Shown here in pieces: positions 52,723 through 61,973 of a stretch of 64,000 nt of DNA (position 1 is the first letter of the stretch; every line of letters starts with the position of its first letter). The notes below the pieces were generated by a model. That model saw only the letters and a list, made by a program, of their open reading frames with translations, was not told the origin of the DNA and did no database searches. The position numbers and the translations under genes are program-made. This stretch comes from Rhizobium sp. BK650 (GTDB lineage Bacteria > Pseudomonadota > Alphaproteobacteria > Rhizobiales > Rhizobiaceae): positions 1 to 64,000 of the forward strand of contig NZ_JACIBK010000009.1 of assembly GCF_014195325.1 (NCBI RefSeq), in the 5' to 3' direction.

Positions 52723-53438
52723 AACCTACCGTTCATGTCGTGAACCTCGTGCGCAGCTTCGCGGCGAAGACGGTCCTCGATGGCGTCGATCTGGACATCG
52801 AAGAGGGCGAGTTTGTCGCCCTGCTTGGGAAAAGCGGCTCGGGCAAAAGCACCTTCCTGCGCGCGCTGGCCGGCCTCGACCACGAGGTCGAGGGAACTGG
52901 CCTCCTGGAAACGCCGAAAAGACTTTCAGTGGTGTTTCAGGATGCCCGGCTGCTGCCCTGGCGTACGGTGATCCAGAATGTCACGCTCGGCCTGCCCTAC
53001 GATGCCGGGCAGGAAGCCGGCAGGAAGGCCCTCGCGGAAGTGGGTCTCGAAGGCCGGGAAACGGCATGGCCGAACCAGCTTTCCGGCGGCGAGCAGCAGA
53101 GGGTGGCGCTTGCCCGCTCGCTCGTGCGCGAGCCGGCCCTGCTTCTGGCAGACGAGCCCTTCGGCGCGCTCGATGCGTTGACCCGGCTGAAGATGCACGA
53201 TCTCTTGCGCGATCTCTGCGCCAGACACCGGCCGGCCGTCCTCCTCGTCACCCATGATGTCGACGAGGCGATTTCGCTCGCCGACCGAATCCTCGTGCTC
53301 CACGAGGGCCATTTCGTCGAGGATCTGCGCATCGACCTGGCGGCACCGCGCGATCACAGCGATCCGCATTTCTCAGAAATCCGGACCCAACTTTTGAACC
53401 GGCTCGGGGTAAATGTCCCGGGCCGCCGCGCCGCCTGA
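52698..53438 (+). CDS. Sulfonate-type ABC transporter ATPase (SsuB-like)
   Basis: A 246-residue ATPase. Walker A LGKSGSGKST (about 42-51), signature LSGGEQQRVALARSL, Walker B LLLADEPFGALDALTR and His in LVTHDVDEA are all intact. It matches the NrtCD/SsuB/TauB group. It overlaps the permease gene, consistent with coupled production of the complex. Confidence 0.93.
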   Translation: MASHSGQLKPTVHVVNLVRSFAAKTVLDGVDLDIEEGEFVALLGKSGSGKSTFLRALAGLDHEVEGTGLLETPKRLSVVFQDARLLPWRTVIQNVTLGLPYDAGQEAGRKALAEVGLEGRETAWPNQLSGGEQQRVALARSLVREPALLLADEPFGALDALTRLKMHDLLRDLCARHRPAVLLVTHDVDEAISLADRILVLHEGHFVEDLRIDLAAPRDHSDPHFSEIRTQLLNRLGVNVPGRRAA

Positions 53439-53458
53439 CCTCAACGGAGATTATTGCT

Positions 53459-54835
53459 ATGACCAGTCAGAAAAGACAGATGCGGCTTGGCGCATTCATC
53501 ATGGCAACGGGCCATCATGTCGCCGCCTGGCGCCACCCTGATGCCCAAGCCGATGCGGGCCTTAATATCGATCACTATCGTCATCTCGCGCAGACCGCCG
53601 AGCGAGGCAAATTCGATCTGGTCTTCGTTGCCGACAGCCCTGCCGGATGGGAGCGGGCGAAAGACCCCGAAGCGTTGCGCCGCACCGCGCAGGGCGCCCA
53701 TTTCGAGCCGGTCACCCTGTGGGCGGCGCTTTCGCAGGTGACAAGCCATATCGGCTTTGTCGCGACCGCCTCCACCACCTACGAAGATCCGTATCTGCTT
53801 GCCCGCAAATTCGCCTCGCTCGACTATATTTCCAAGGGGCGCGCGGCCTGGAACGTCGTCACCACGGGCGCCGATGTCTCCAAGAATTTTTCGATCCCCG
53901 GCCATCCGGCCCATGCCGACCGTTATGCCCGAGCCGAGGAATTCGTCGATCTGGTGAAGGGCCTGTGGGATTCCTATGAGGACGACGCCTTCATCCGTGA
54001 CAAGGAAAGCGGCGTCTATCTCGATCCGGACAAGGTGCATCAGATCGATCACAATGGCCAATTCTTCTCCGTCAGCGGCCCCTTGAATGTCGGTCGTCCG
54101 GTGCAGGGCTATCCGGTCATCGTCCAGGCCGGTGCATCCGAGCCCGGACGCGAGCTTGCGGCACGTACTGCCGAGATGATCTTTACCGCCAACCAGACGC
54201 TTGAAGACGCCCAAGAATTCTATTTGGACGTAAAGGGGCGGCTTGGGCGCTATGGGCGCAGCCCCGATGAACTGCTGATCAGTCCCGGAATTTTCCCAGT
54301 TCTTGGCGGGACCGAAGCCGAGGCCAAGGCGAATTACGACTATATCCAGTCGCTAGTTCACCCCTCGGTCGCCTGGAACATACTGTCTCGCCACTATAAA
54401 GGCGTCGATCTCTCCGGCTATTCGCTCGACGATCCGGCCCCGCCGCTGCCTGACAATACCGAGCTCAACAAAAGCCGGCTCAAACTGGTCACCGACCTTG
54501 TCTCGCGCAACAATATGACATTGCGCGAATTCTACCTGGCGGTCGCAACCGCCCGCGGACATCGCACAGTCGTCGGCACGCCGGAACAGGTGGCGGACGC
54601 GATGCAGGAATGGTTCGACAACGGTGCGGCGGATGCCTTCAACATCATGCCGCCAATCCTGCCGACGGGACTGATGGATTTCGTTGATCAGGTCGTGCCG
54701 ATCCTGCGCAAGCGCGGTCTTTTCCGCCAAGAGTACGAAGGCGCGACGCTACGCGAGAATCTCGGGCTGCGGCGTCCAGCAAATGCACTCGCACTCAGAG
54801 CCCGGCAGGGCGAAGCAGCCCGGGCAGCGGGATAG
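53459..54835 (+). CDS. FMN-dependent monooxygenase of the NtaA/DszA/SnaA family
   Basis: A 458-residue luciferase-like flavin-dependent monooxygenase. It begins MRLGAFIMATGHHVAAWRHP after a short leader and contains WNVVTTGADVSKNF and YPVIVQAGASEPGRELAA, both typical of the nitrilotriacetate/dibenzothiophene sulfone monooxygenase group. It uses FMNH2 supplied by a separate reductase; none is encoded in the operon. ACGGAG precedes the ATG. Likely oxidises the imported sulfur compound or its product. Confidence 0.9.
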   Translation: MTSQKRQMRLGAFIMATGHHVAAWRHPDAQADAGLNIDHYRHLAQTAERGKFDLVFVADSPAGWERAKDPEALRRTAQGAHFEPVTLWAALSQVTSHIGFVATASTTYEDPYLLARKFASLDYISKGRAAWNVVTTGADVSKNFSIPGHPAHADRYARAEEFVDLVKGLWDSYEDDAFIRDKESGVYLDPDKVHQIDHNGQFFSVSGPLNVGRPVQGYPVIVQAGASEPGRELAARTAEMIFTANQTLEDAQEFYLDVKGRLGRYGRSPDELLISPGIFPVLGGTEAEAKANYDYIQSLVHPSVAWNILSRHYKGVDLSGYSLDDPAPPLPDNTELNKSRLKLVTDLVSRNNMTLREFYLAVATARGHRTVVGTPEQVADAMQEWFDNGAADAFNIMPPILPTGLMDFVDQVVPILRKRGLFRQEYEGATLRENLGLRRPANALALRARQGEAARAAG

Positions 54836-54923
54836 TCCCTCACCTCGAATATGCAGAAGACTGGGCATGGGAATGCCCCCGGTCACCCATCCTTCGTACC
54901 CAAAAGAGTAGCAGGCGCATCGC

Positions 54924-56057
54924 ATGAGCAACGACCCGGAATTCCTCTGGTATATTCCCAATGCCGTCAAACCTGGCCACCGCGGCGATTCCGCGGTCGA
55001 AGACCATAACAGCCTGGAAACGCTAACCGCCCATGCGAAGGCGTTGGAAGAATACGGCTGGAAGGGCGCACTTATCGGCACCGGCTGGGGCCGTCCGGAT
55101 ACCTTCACGCTCGCCACTGCGCTTGCGGCGCGCACAACAACCTTCGAACCGCTGATAGCAATCCGTCCCGGCTACTGGCGACCAGCGAATTTCGCCTCGG
55201 CAGCTGCCTCGCTCGATCACCTCACTGGCGGACGCGTGCGCGTCAACGTCGTCTCCGGCAAGGACAATCTTGCCGCCTATGGCGACAGCGAGGGCGACCA
55301 GGCGCACCGCTACGCCCGTACCAAGGAATTCATGCGACTGGTGCGCAGGCTATGGACCGAAGAGAACGTCACCTATTCCGGCGAGCATTTCGGGGTCAAC
55401 GAATCCACGGTCGTCCCCCGTATCCAGATCCGCGGCGATCGTCAGCATCCGAAGCTTTATTTCGGCGGCGCATCGGAAGCGGCCGAGCGCGTCTCCGCCA
55501 CTGAAGCCGATGTTCAGCTCTTCTGGGGTGAACCGCTCGACGGCGTCCGGGAGCGGATCGAGCGCCTGAAGAGGCTCAGTCGCGATCTCGACCGCGATCT
55601 GCCGCCGCTTCAGTTCGGGCTGAGGATTACGACGTTGGTGCGCGACACCGCCGAAGAAGCCTGGGCCGACGCCGAGGCGAAAGTGGCCGAAATGGCAAAG
55701 AATAGCGGCGCCGGCTGGCACGATCACCAGCGGGCAGTCGCCGTCGGCCAGCAGCGCCTGCTCGACCTTCATCAGCGCGGCGAGGTACTCGACGACAATC
55801 TTTACACCACACCCGGTAAATTCGGCGGCGGTGGCGCCGGCACGACCTGGCTCGTGGGTTCGGCCGAGGATGTCGCCAGCTCGCTGCAGAAATACCAGGC
55901 GCTCGGCATTAGCCATTTCGTGCTCTCCGACACACCCTATCTCTCCGAAATCAAGCGGCAGGGCAGCCAGTTGCTGCCTTTGCTGAAGGGTTCGGCGCCG
56001 TCCGCTGCTGGTCTTCAGGACAGGCGTAGAACCGGTGTCGCCCAGGCGCGCGCATAA
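54924..56057 (+). CDS. FMNH2-dependent alkanesulfonate monooxygenase-like (SsuD-like)
   Basis: A 377-residue luciferase-like monooxygenase close in length to E. coli SsuD (381). Segments FLWYIPNAVKPGH, LTGGRVRVNVVSGKD and LYFGGASEAAERVSA are characteristic, and a Trp in LIGTGWGRPD is in the position of the SsuD active-site loop. SsuD releases sulfite from alkanesulfonates. It is the last gene of the sulfonate operon, 88 bases after the NtaA-like gene. Confidence 0.9.
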   Translation: MSNDPEFLWYIPNAVKPGHRGDSAVEDHNSLETLTAHAKALEEYGWKGALIGTGWGRPDTFTLATALAARTTTFEPLIAIRPGYWRPANFASAAASLDHLTGGRVRVNVVSGKDNLAAYGDSEGDQAHRYARTKEFMRLVRRLWTEENVTYSGEHFGVNESTVVPRIQIRGDRQHPKLYFGGASEAAERVSATEADVQLFWGEPLDGVRERIERLKRLSRDLDRDLPPLQFGLRITTLVRDTAEEAWADAEAKVAEMAKNSGAGWHDHQRAVAVGQQRLLDLHQRGEVLDDNLYTTPGKFGGGGAGTTWLVGSAEDVASSLQKYQALGISHFVLSDTPYLSEIKRQGSQLLPLLKGSAPSAAGLQDRRRTGVAQARA

Positions 56058-56085
56058 AAACACCCGGTCGTCTGCGACCGGGTGT
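56056..56085 (-). terminator. Intrinsic terminator of the emrAB-type genes
   Basis: Perfect 11-base arms ACACCCGGTCG (56060-56070) and CGACCGGGTGT (56075-56085) with a 4-base loop. On the minus strand the stem is followed directly by TTTTT (complement of 56056-56060), so it ends the efflux transcript. The T-run overlaps the stop codon of the convergent ssuD-like gene. Confidence 0.9.
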
Positions 56086-56128
56086 TGGCTGCAGCAGGTT
56101 ATGGAGCTGGCAGTTTCAGATGGGCGCC

Positions 56129-57712
56129 TCAATGGGCGCCCGCACCTCCGCCTGCCTGCGGCTTCTTGGTGAAAAGCAGAGCAATTGCCGCCAGAGCAAG
56201 CACGACGCCGATGACAGCAAACGTATCGCTGAAACCCATGATCAGCGCCTGTCGCTTGACGATCTGACCGAGCGCGACGATCGCCTTCTGTGATGCGACA
56301 GCCGGATCGATGATACCGTGCTGCGTGAAATAGCCTGACAGCTGCGTCAAGCGGTCGCGGACTTCATCGCGGCTCAGCGTAATCGACTGGCCGATGATGT
56401 TCGAATGGAACTGCTCGCGCTTCGTCAGGATCGTGCCGAGCGAAGCGGTGCCGACCGCACCGCCGAGATTGCGCAGCATATTGGTCAGCCCCGAGGCGGC
56501 GGCAGCGTCGGCCGGTGCAATGCCAGCCGTGGTGATGGCCGTGATCGGCGTCAGCACCAGCGCCTGGCCGATGGCGCGCACGATATTCGGGATCCAGAAC
56601 TGGTCGCCGGCATTGTTGGCCGAAAGCGTGATGTTCATGAAGCAGCTGATCGCAAAGATCGAGATACCGAGGAAGCCGATATACCGGGCGTCGAAGCGCT
56701 TCATCAAAACAGGCACGAGCGGGATGAGCAACAACTGCGGCAGGCCAGTCCAGGCAAGCACATTGCCGATCTGCTCGGCATTATAGCGCTGCACCTGGCC
56801 AAGGTATTGCGGCAGGATATAGACCGTGCCGAAGAGTGCGACACCCACCAGCACATTGACCAGCACGCCGATGCCGAAATTGCGCTGCGTCAGCAGCTGC
56901 AGCTTCACCAGCGGCTTCTTCACCGCCAGCTCGATCCAGATGAAAGCGGCAAGGAAGACGAAGGCGACGATGCTGAGCTTGACGATGAAGGGCGAGGAGA
57001 ACCAGTCGTCCTTATTGCCTTCTTCCAACACGGTCTGCAGCGCCGAAAGCCCGATCGCCATGGTGATGATGCCGGCCCAATCGCCCTCCTTCAAGAGGTG
57101 AAGCTGCATCGGCTGCTTGTCGAGCGTCAGGGCAAGAGCTGCCGCCATGATGAGGCTCGGGATCGTGTTGATGAAGAATATCGTCTGCCATCCGTAGTTT
57201 TCCGTCAGGTAACCGCCGATCGTCGGGCCGATGGCCGGAGCGAAGGTGACCGACAGGGCGAAGATGGCAAGGCCGAGCGGCTGCTGGCCCTTCGGCAGCT
57301 TGGTCAGCACCATGGTGAAGGCCATCGGGATCAAAACGCCGCCGGCAAAGCCCTGCAGCCCGCGCAGCAGAATCATCGTTCCGAGATCGTGGGCAAAGGC
57401 ACAGGCCATCGAAAAGAGTGGGAAGAGGATGGAATTGACGAGGATGTAACGGCGGAACGAGAAGACGTTGCTGAAATAGGCCGTCAGCGGAATGACGACG
57501 ATCTCGCCGATCAGGTATGATGTGGAAATCCAGGCGCCGTTGTCGACGCCCGTCCCGATGCCGCCCTCGATATCGAGAAGCGAAGCATTGGTGATCTGGA
57601 TATTGAGGATCGCCATGAAGGCGCCGATCATACCGGCGAGAACGGCGATCCATTCTTTCGCGCTGGCGCGGGGCTGCGGGATGGCGCCCGATGTTGCTGC
57701 GATACTGGACAT
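56129..57712 (-). CDS. DHA2-family drug:H+ antiporter (EmrB-like)
   Basis: A 527-residue, 14-helix major facilitator of the EmrB/QacA type. Recognisable are MIGAFMAILNIQITNASL, the LLRGLQGFAGGVLIPMAF motif and the ATFAPAIGPTIGGYL-like motif C that marks antiporters. It works with a periplasmic adaptor encoded directly upstream and an outer-membrane channel encoded elsewhere. The stop is followed by a strong terminator. Confidence 0.93.
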   Translation of the reverse strand: MSSIAATSGAIPQPRASAKEWIAVLAGMIGAFMAILNIQITNASLLDIEGGIGTGVDNGAWISTSYLIGEIVVIPLTAYFSNVFSFRRYILVNSILFPLFSMACAFAHDLGTMILLRGLQGFAGGVLIPMAFTMVLTKLPKGQQPLGLAIFALSVTFAPAIGPTIGGYLTENYGWQTIFFINTIPSLIMAAALALTLDKQPMQLHLLKEGDWAGIITMAIGLSALQTVLEEGNKDDWFSSPFIVKLSIVAFVFLAAFIWIELAVKKPLVKLQLLTQRNFGIGVLVNVLVGVALFGTVYILPQYLGQVQRYNAEQIGNVLAWTGLPQLLLIPLVPVLMKRFDARYIGFLGISIFAISCFMNITLSANNAGDQFWIPNIVRAIGQALVLTPITAITTAGIAPADAAAASGLTNMLRNLGGAVGTASLGTILTKREQFHSNIIGQSITLSRDEVRDRLTQLSGYFTQHGIIDPAVASQKAIVALGQIVKRQALIMGFSDTFAVIGVVLALAAIALLFTKKPQAGGGAGAH

Positions 57713-57736
57713 GACACGATCTCCTGCCCTCGCCGC

Positions 57737-58948
57737 TTAGAGGCTGCCGGCATCGGCTTTGGTGTCGATGCTTGGCTGGACGGACATGCCGGGACGCAGA
57801 TCATCCTTTTCGGCGGCATTGCCATCGAGGACGATCTTGACCGGAATGCGCTGGACGACCTTGGTAAAGTTGCCGGTGGCGTTGTCAGGCGGCAACAGGG
57901 CGAATTCCTGACCGCTTGCCGGAGCAAGGCTATCGACATGGCCATGATAGGTGCGCCCCGGGAACATATCGACCTCGATATCGACCGGCTGGCCAGCATG
58001 AACGTCGGTCAGCTGCGTTTCCTTGTAGTTGGCGACGATATAAGCCGCCGTTGTCGGAACCACCGCCATCAACTGCGTGCCTGCCTGGACATATTGGCCG
58101 ACGCGCAGCGTGCGATTGCCGACCGTACCATCGACGGGCGCGACGATCGTCGCATAGGAGAGGTTGAGCTCGGCCTGATGGGCAACGGCCTGGTCATGGG
58201 CAAGTGTCGCACGGGCCTGGGCAAGCTCGGCATTCAGGAGATCGACCTGCTTCGTTGCGGCTTCGAGTGCCGCCGTGTCGCGCGCGATCGTTGCCTGAGC
58301 GGCAGCGATTGCCGAAGCGGCCTGCTGCGCGGTCTGGACCGGTGCATAGCCGCTGGTGGCTAGATTGCTGTAACGCTTGCTGTTTTGCTCGGCGAAGGTC
58401 TCGTTGGCCTTGTCGACATCGAGTGTGGCCCGGGCGGCGGCTATCGTCGATTGCTGAATAGCGAGCGAAGCCTGCTTGGCATTGACGGTCGCTTCGGCCG
58501 CGGCAACATCGGCTTTCGCCTGATCGAGCGCGGTACGGAAATCGCGGTCATCGATGCGCGCGAGCGGCTGGCCAGCCTTTACCGCTTCATTATCGCTGAC
58601 GAGAACCTCGGCAAGGTAGCCCGAGACCTTCGGAGCGACCGTGGTGCTGTCCGCCTTGACATAAGCGTCATCGGTCGAGACTTCAAAACGGCCGACCGTC
58701 CAATAATTGTGCCCATAATAGGCACCAGCTGCGATAATGGCGATGGTGGCTGCACCAAGCAGCAGAGAACGACCGCCGCGCTTGCGGGCCGGTGCTTCTG
58801 CGGCCGGAGCAGCGACTGCCGGTTCGGTGACACGCAGCGTTTTGCCGGCATCGAGCTCTGCGGGCGTGGCTTCGGTTGTCGTTTCGACGGTCGATGCCTC
58901 GACCGCGGCGGCATTATTGTTCAGGGCGTGCAACTTCGTGACGGACAT
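57737..58948 (-). CDS. Membrane fusion protein of the efflux pump (EmrA/HlyD-like)
   Basis: A 403-residue HlyD-family adaptor. A cytoplasmic Ala/Thr/Glu-rich N-terminus of ~60 residues precedes one membrane helix (LLLGAATIAIIAAGAYYG), then a split biotinyl-lipoyl domain (YLAEVLVSDNEAVKAGQPL ... APVDGTVGNRTLRVGQYV) around a coiled-coil hairpin. I chose the ATG at 58948 with AGGAGAGAG upstream. It is co-transcribed with the EmrB-like gene 24 bases downstream. Confidence 0.92.
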   Translation of the reverse strand: MSVTKLHALNNNAAAVEASTVETTTEATPAELDAGKTLRVTEPAVAAPAAEAPARKRGGRSLLLGAATIAIIAAGAYYGHNYWTVGRFEVSTDDAYVKADSTTVAPKVSGYLAEVLVSDNEAVKAGQPLARIDDRDFRTALDQAKADVAAAEATVNAKQASLAIQQSTIAAARATLDVDKANETFAEQNSKRYSNLATSGYAPVQTAQQAASAIAAAQATIARDTAALEAATKQVDLLNAELAQARATLAHDQAVAHQAELNLSYATIVAPVDGTVGNRTLRVGQYVQAGTQLMAVVPTTAAYIVANYKETQLTDVHAGQPVDIEVDMFPGRTYHGHVDSLAPASGQEFALLPPDNATGNFTKVVQRIPVKIVLDGNAAEKDDLRPGMSVQPSIDTKADAGSL

Positions 58949-59018
58949 TAACTCTCTCCTTGTGAAAGGTCGCTGTCGTCTCGGCCGCGGCCTTGAAATG
59001 TGACGCAAGTCCAATTTA

Positions 59019-59079
59019 GGAAACTTGATGTTTTCCAAAATATGCACTAAAAAAGGGATGTCAACTGGAATTTGGAAAA
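59019..59079. promoter_or_regulatory. Likely TetR operators in the efflux/TetR divergent promoter
   Basis: A dyad GGAAAC/GTTTTCC (59019-59036, 5-base centre) overlaps one arm of a second, wider inverted repeat TTTTCCAAA (59031-59039) / TTTGGAAAA (59071-59079). The last arm ends five bases before the chosen TetR start. Probably binding sites for the adjacent regulator, controlling both directions. Confidence 0.55.
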
Positions 59080-59084
59080 TATCT

Positions 59085-59732
59085 ATGGTCCAAAATCACG
59101 AAATCGAGAAGAGACCGCGTGGCCGGCCGCAGGTGCGCTGCGACGAGGACACACGCAGCGTGATCATCGAGGCCGCCAACAAGCAGTTTCACGAGAATGG
59201 CTACGCAGCAGCAAGTATCGCCGCCATCGCACAGGAAGCCGGCGTTTCGACAAAGACCCTCTATCGTCTGTTTCCGACAAAGGCGGATCTGTTTTCCGAG
59301 ATGGTCTCGGAGCGAACCGGGCGTTTCCTGCTGGCGCTCGACCCTGACACACTGGCGACGGCTGAGCTCCGCCAGGGACTGGAGCGCATGCTGACGGCCT
59401 ATGGTATGCTGACGCTTTCTCAGGACACGATTACCGTCAGCCGCCTCGTAATCGGCGAATGTGACCGCTTTCCCGAAATCGCCAATTCCTTCTACGAGAA
59501 GGCAATCGTCAGAACAAACACATCGATGGAAAGCTGGCTACGTCGTCAGGTGGAACACGGACTGATCAAGCTCGAAGACCCGCACGCCGCCTGCGGCATG
59601 CTGCGTGGCATGATGATCATGGAACCTCAACGCGCCGCCATACTGCGTCAGCTGCCGCCGCCCAATATCGAAGAGATCGCCGCAAGGGCGAGAATGTGCG
59701 CGGATATCTTTTTGAAGGGATGTGCCGCTTAG
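59085..59732 (+). CDS. TetR-family regulator of the efflux pump
   Basis: A 215-residue TetR-type repressor. The HTH segment is IAAIAQEAGVSTKTLYRLF, preceded by an RPRGRP hook typical of AT-rich DNA contacts, and a ligand-binding domain of the AcrR type follows. The ATG at 59085 is chosen; an ATG at 59058 lies immediately after AAAGGG, without proper spacing. It is divergent from the EmrA-like gene. Confidence 0.9.
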   Translation: MVQNHEIEKRPRGRPQVRCDEDTRSVIIEAANKQFHENGYAAASIAAIAQEAGVSTKTLYRLFPTKADLFSEMVSERTGRFLLALDPDTLATAELRQGLERMLTAYGMLTLSQDTITVSRLVIGECDRFPEIANSFYEKAIVRTNTSMESWLRRQVEHGLIKLEDPHAACGMLRGMMIMEPQRAAILRQLPPPNIEEIAARARMCADIFLKGCAA

Positions 59733-59878
59733 GGCGGCGGGAGGCAGATCCAGACGAGGGCATGGACCGATGGTCTGCCGATCATTAATACTGAATTGCC
59801 CGCCGGATATCACAAGATCCCAACGTCATGGAGGAGTACCGCCGCGATAGTGGCGGCGGCACCCGAGTTCGCGCAATA

Positions 59879-60451
59879 TCAGGCCGCCAGAACCCCCGCC
59901 TTTTTCGCCGTCCAGGTGGCGATAAAATCCATCAGGCCCGGCGAAAGGCAATCGTAGGGCTCAAGCCCAACTTCCCTGAGACGCGAGCGTACGGCACTCA
60001 TTTTTCCAGGGTCGTATCCGTTTTCGATAATGGACGATACGAAGGCGGCAAAGCCGGGCGCTGACCAGCCTTTTCCCTGGAACCGTTCGGGATGGACGAA
60101 GGAAAGACCCTGAAAGGCATGCTCGCGTTCGACAGGCCCATACATGTGGACCCCGCAATCCCTGCAGGCGTGGCGCTGGATCAGTGCGGAGGCATCCACG
60201 ACCGCCAGCTTGTTTCCATTCTCCAGAACCTCGATGTTGTCTGTCGGCGCCACGGCAACCACAGAAAAGACTGCCCCCTTCGGCTTCCAGCATTTCGTGC
60301 AGCCGCAGGCATGGTTATGGGCAATATCGCCCTTGACGCGGACTTTTACCGGATTGCTGGCGCAGTTGCATATAAGTGTGCCGCCGGCGAATGATGCATC
60401 GGTCGCCCGGTATCCCGAATCCACAATCGGGTGGATCGCTACATTGGTCAT
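59879..60451 (-). CDS. gfa: Glutathione-dependent formaldehyde-activating enzyme family protein (Gfa)
   Basis: A 190-residue protein of the GFA family. Zinc-binding cysteine clusters are visible: CNC (about 29-31), CGCTKC (about 50-55) and CRDCG (about 98-102). In Paracoccus and rhizobia this protein promotes S-hydroxymethylglutathione formation from formaldehyde and glutathione. I chose the ATG at 60451, preceded by AGGAGACAAAGC; the long upstream frame is not coding. No adhC or fghA homolog is next to it. Confidence 0.88.
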   Translation of the reverse strand: MTNVAIHPIVDSGYRATDASFAGGTLICNCASNPVKVRVKGDIAHNHACGCTKCWKPKGAVFSVVAVAPTDNIEVLENGNKLAVVDASALIQRHACRDCGVHMYGPVEREHAFQGLSFVHPERFQGKGWSAPGFAAFVSSIIENGYDPGKMSAVRSRLREVGLEPYDCLSPGLMDFIATWTAKKAGVLAA

Positions 60452-60650
60452 GCTTTGTCTCCTTCCCTTCCTGGGCCGAAGCGGGATGCCGCGGCCAAGC
60501 CCCATGCATCGGGGCGCCGCAGCGAGGCAATAGTCTCTCAAACGCGGCGCCGTTATCTGCCTCGCAATATACTTCTCGCCTTGAAGAGAGTCGAACCGGC
60601 TTGGCTCCGGTGCCACCTGCTGTTTAGAAGACTCTACGAGCGTCCTTCGC

Positions 60651-61676
60651 TCACGTCTGATCCGTCCGCACCGGACCTGTGGACTCGCGCAGAATGAGCT
60701 CGACCGGCCATAGCTCATGAATTTCCAACGGCGAACGCCCGGCTAAGAGCTGCAGCACGAGATCGGCGCATCGCGTACCGGCTGCGCGCATCGACGAGCG
60801 CGTCGCCGTCAGTGACGGCACCATGTTATCGGCTGTCAAATAGGGAAAGACATCGTCGTGCGCAATAACCGAGACATCGGTCCCGATCTGAAGACCGAGC
60901 GAACGGGCGGCTCGGTAGATGCCGAGTGCCGTCATCATGGAGCCTGCGACAAATGCGGTTGGCGGCTTCGGCTGTTCGAGAAATGACCGTGCAAAACGGA
61001 AACCGATCTCGTCGGTGAAATTGCCATTGGCAATGAGCTGCGGATCGATCTCAATTCCATGGCTCTGTAGCGCTCCGCGATAGCCGATGTCGCGATGCAG
61101 CGCATATGTCGCCCCCTGGCGGCCGTTGATCATTGCAATCCTGGTATGGCCAAGATCGATCAGATGCGATGTCGCACGGCGCACAGCCCCCTCATTATCG
61201 ATATCGAGCCAGGGGTGAGGCACGTCGATGTCGGAACGGCCATGAACGAGAAACGGCAATCCCAGTTCATGCAGCAGCGCGATGCGCTGGTCATTGGGGC
61301 GAGGCGAGTGCATGATGATCGCATCGACGCGCTGGCTTTCAGCCAGCCGCTTGTAAAGTTGCATCTCGGCATCATATTCCGGATCAGCCATCGGAATGAC
61401 CAGAATGTCGGTATCTTCCGTGACAAGACGCTCCGCCATGCCGGCCATGAATTCCGCGAAATGGAACTCGCCGGCACGCCCCATGACAACGCCAATGGCG
61501 CCAACCCGGCCGGTCTTCAGCCTCACAGCATTGACGTTCGGCCGATAACCAAGCCGTACCGCCTCCTCGACCACGCGGGCGCGCGTCACTTCGCTTACTT
61601 CGGGATAGCCGCTGAGCGCACGACTGACGGTCGTTTTAGACAATCCAAGTTGTTTTGCGAAGTCTTTGAGCTTCAT
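60651..61676 (-). CDS. thuR: LacI-family regulator of the trehalose/maltose operon
   Basis: A 341-residue LacI/GalR regulator. HTH and hinge at residues 1-60 (MKLKDFAKQLGLSKTTVSRA, LGYRPN) are followed by a periplasmic-binding-protein-like effector domain. It is divergent from the binding-protein gene, and two AAATCGATTTCAATTT boxes lie between them. Position matches thuR in S. meliloti, but an AglR-like identity cannot be ruled out. Confidence 0.85.
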   Translation of the reverse strand: MKLKDFAKQLGLSKTTVSRALSGYPEVSEVTRARVVEEAVRLGYRPNVNAVRLKTGRVGAIGVVMGRAGEFHFAEFMAGMAERLVTEDTDILVIPMADPEYDAEMQLYKRLAESQRVDAIIMHSPRPNDQRIALLHELGLPFLVHGRSDIDVPHPWLDIDNEGAVRRATSHLIDLGHTRIAMINGRQGATYALHRDIGYRGALQSHGIEIDPQLIANGNFTDEIGFRFARSFLEQPKPPTAFVAGSMMTALGIYRAARSLGLQIGTDVSVIAHDDVFPYLTADNMVPSLTATRSSMRAAGTRCADLVLQLLAGRSPLEIHELWPVELILRESTGPVRTDQT

Positions 61677-61765
61677 CGACCGAAATGACTTTCATTGCCT
61701 GCGTTGCCGGGATTTATACCATCGGCACCCCAAACTCCACATTTCATGCCGCAGATATACTTTTT

Positions 61766-61784
61766 CAAATCGATTTCAATTTTG
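61766..61784. promoter_or_regulatory. LacI-type operator, copy 1
   Basis: CAAATCGATTTCAATTTTG, an imperfect palindrome sharing a 16-base core with the second copy. It lies 90 bases from the LacI gene start, so it may mediate autoregulation. The distance between the two copies is 173 bases. Confidence 0.7.
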
Positions 61785-61937
61785 TTCCTCTGAAATGAAA
61801 ACCGGCACGATCTTAGAAATCAGGCCATCCGTGATTTCCCATTGATTTTGAACAGTATTTTTCAGTTTCCCACAAGCGATAGTCCCAACCCAAGCCATCC
61901 CTTGACAGGATATCCCCCTTCTGACAGTTTTTCCTAA

Positions 61938-61957
61938 CCAAATCGATTTCAATTTGG
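61938..61957. promoter_or_regulatory. LacI-type operator, copy 2
   Basis: A 20-base near-palindrome with perfect outer arms CCAAAT and ATTTGG around ATCGATTTCA-type centre, 16 bases before the binding-protein start and just ahead of its GGGAGGAG ribosome binding site. Bound repressor here would block the promoter or elongation. Confidence 0.8.
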
Positions 61958-61973
61958 CTCTTGGGAGGAGAAA

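Noticed and set aside
60560..60645. tRNA-like stretch on the minus strand with a CTTCTAA loop-like piece and GGTTCGACTC
   Set aside because: The arms do not pair: the T-stem and the anticodon stem cannot form and the acceptor is missing. At most a chance or decayed similarity.
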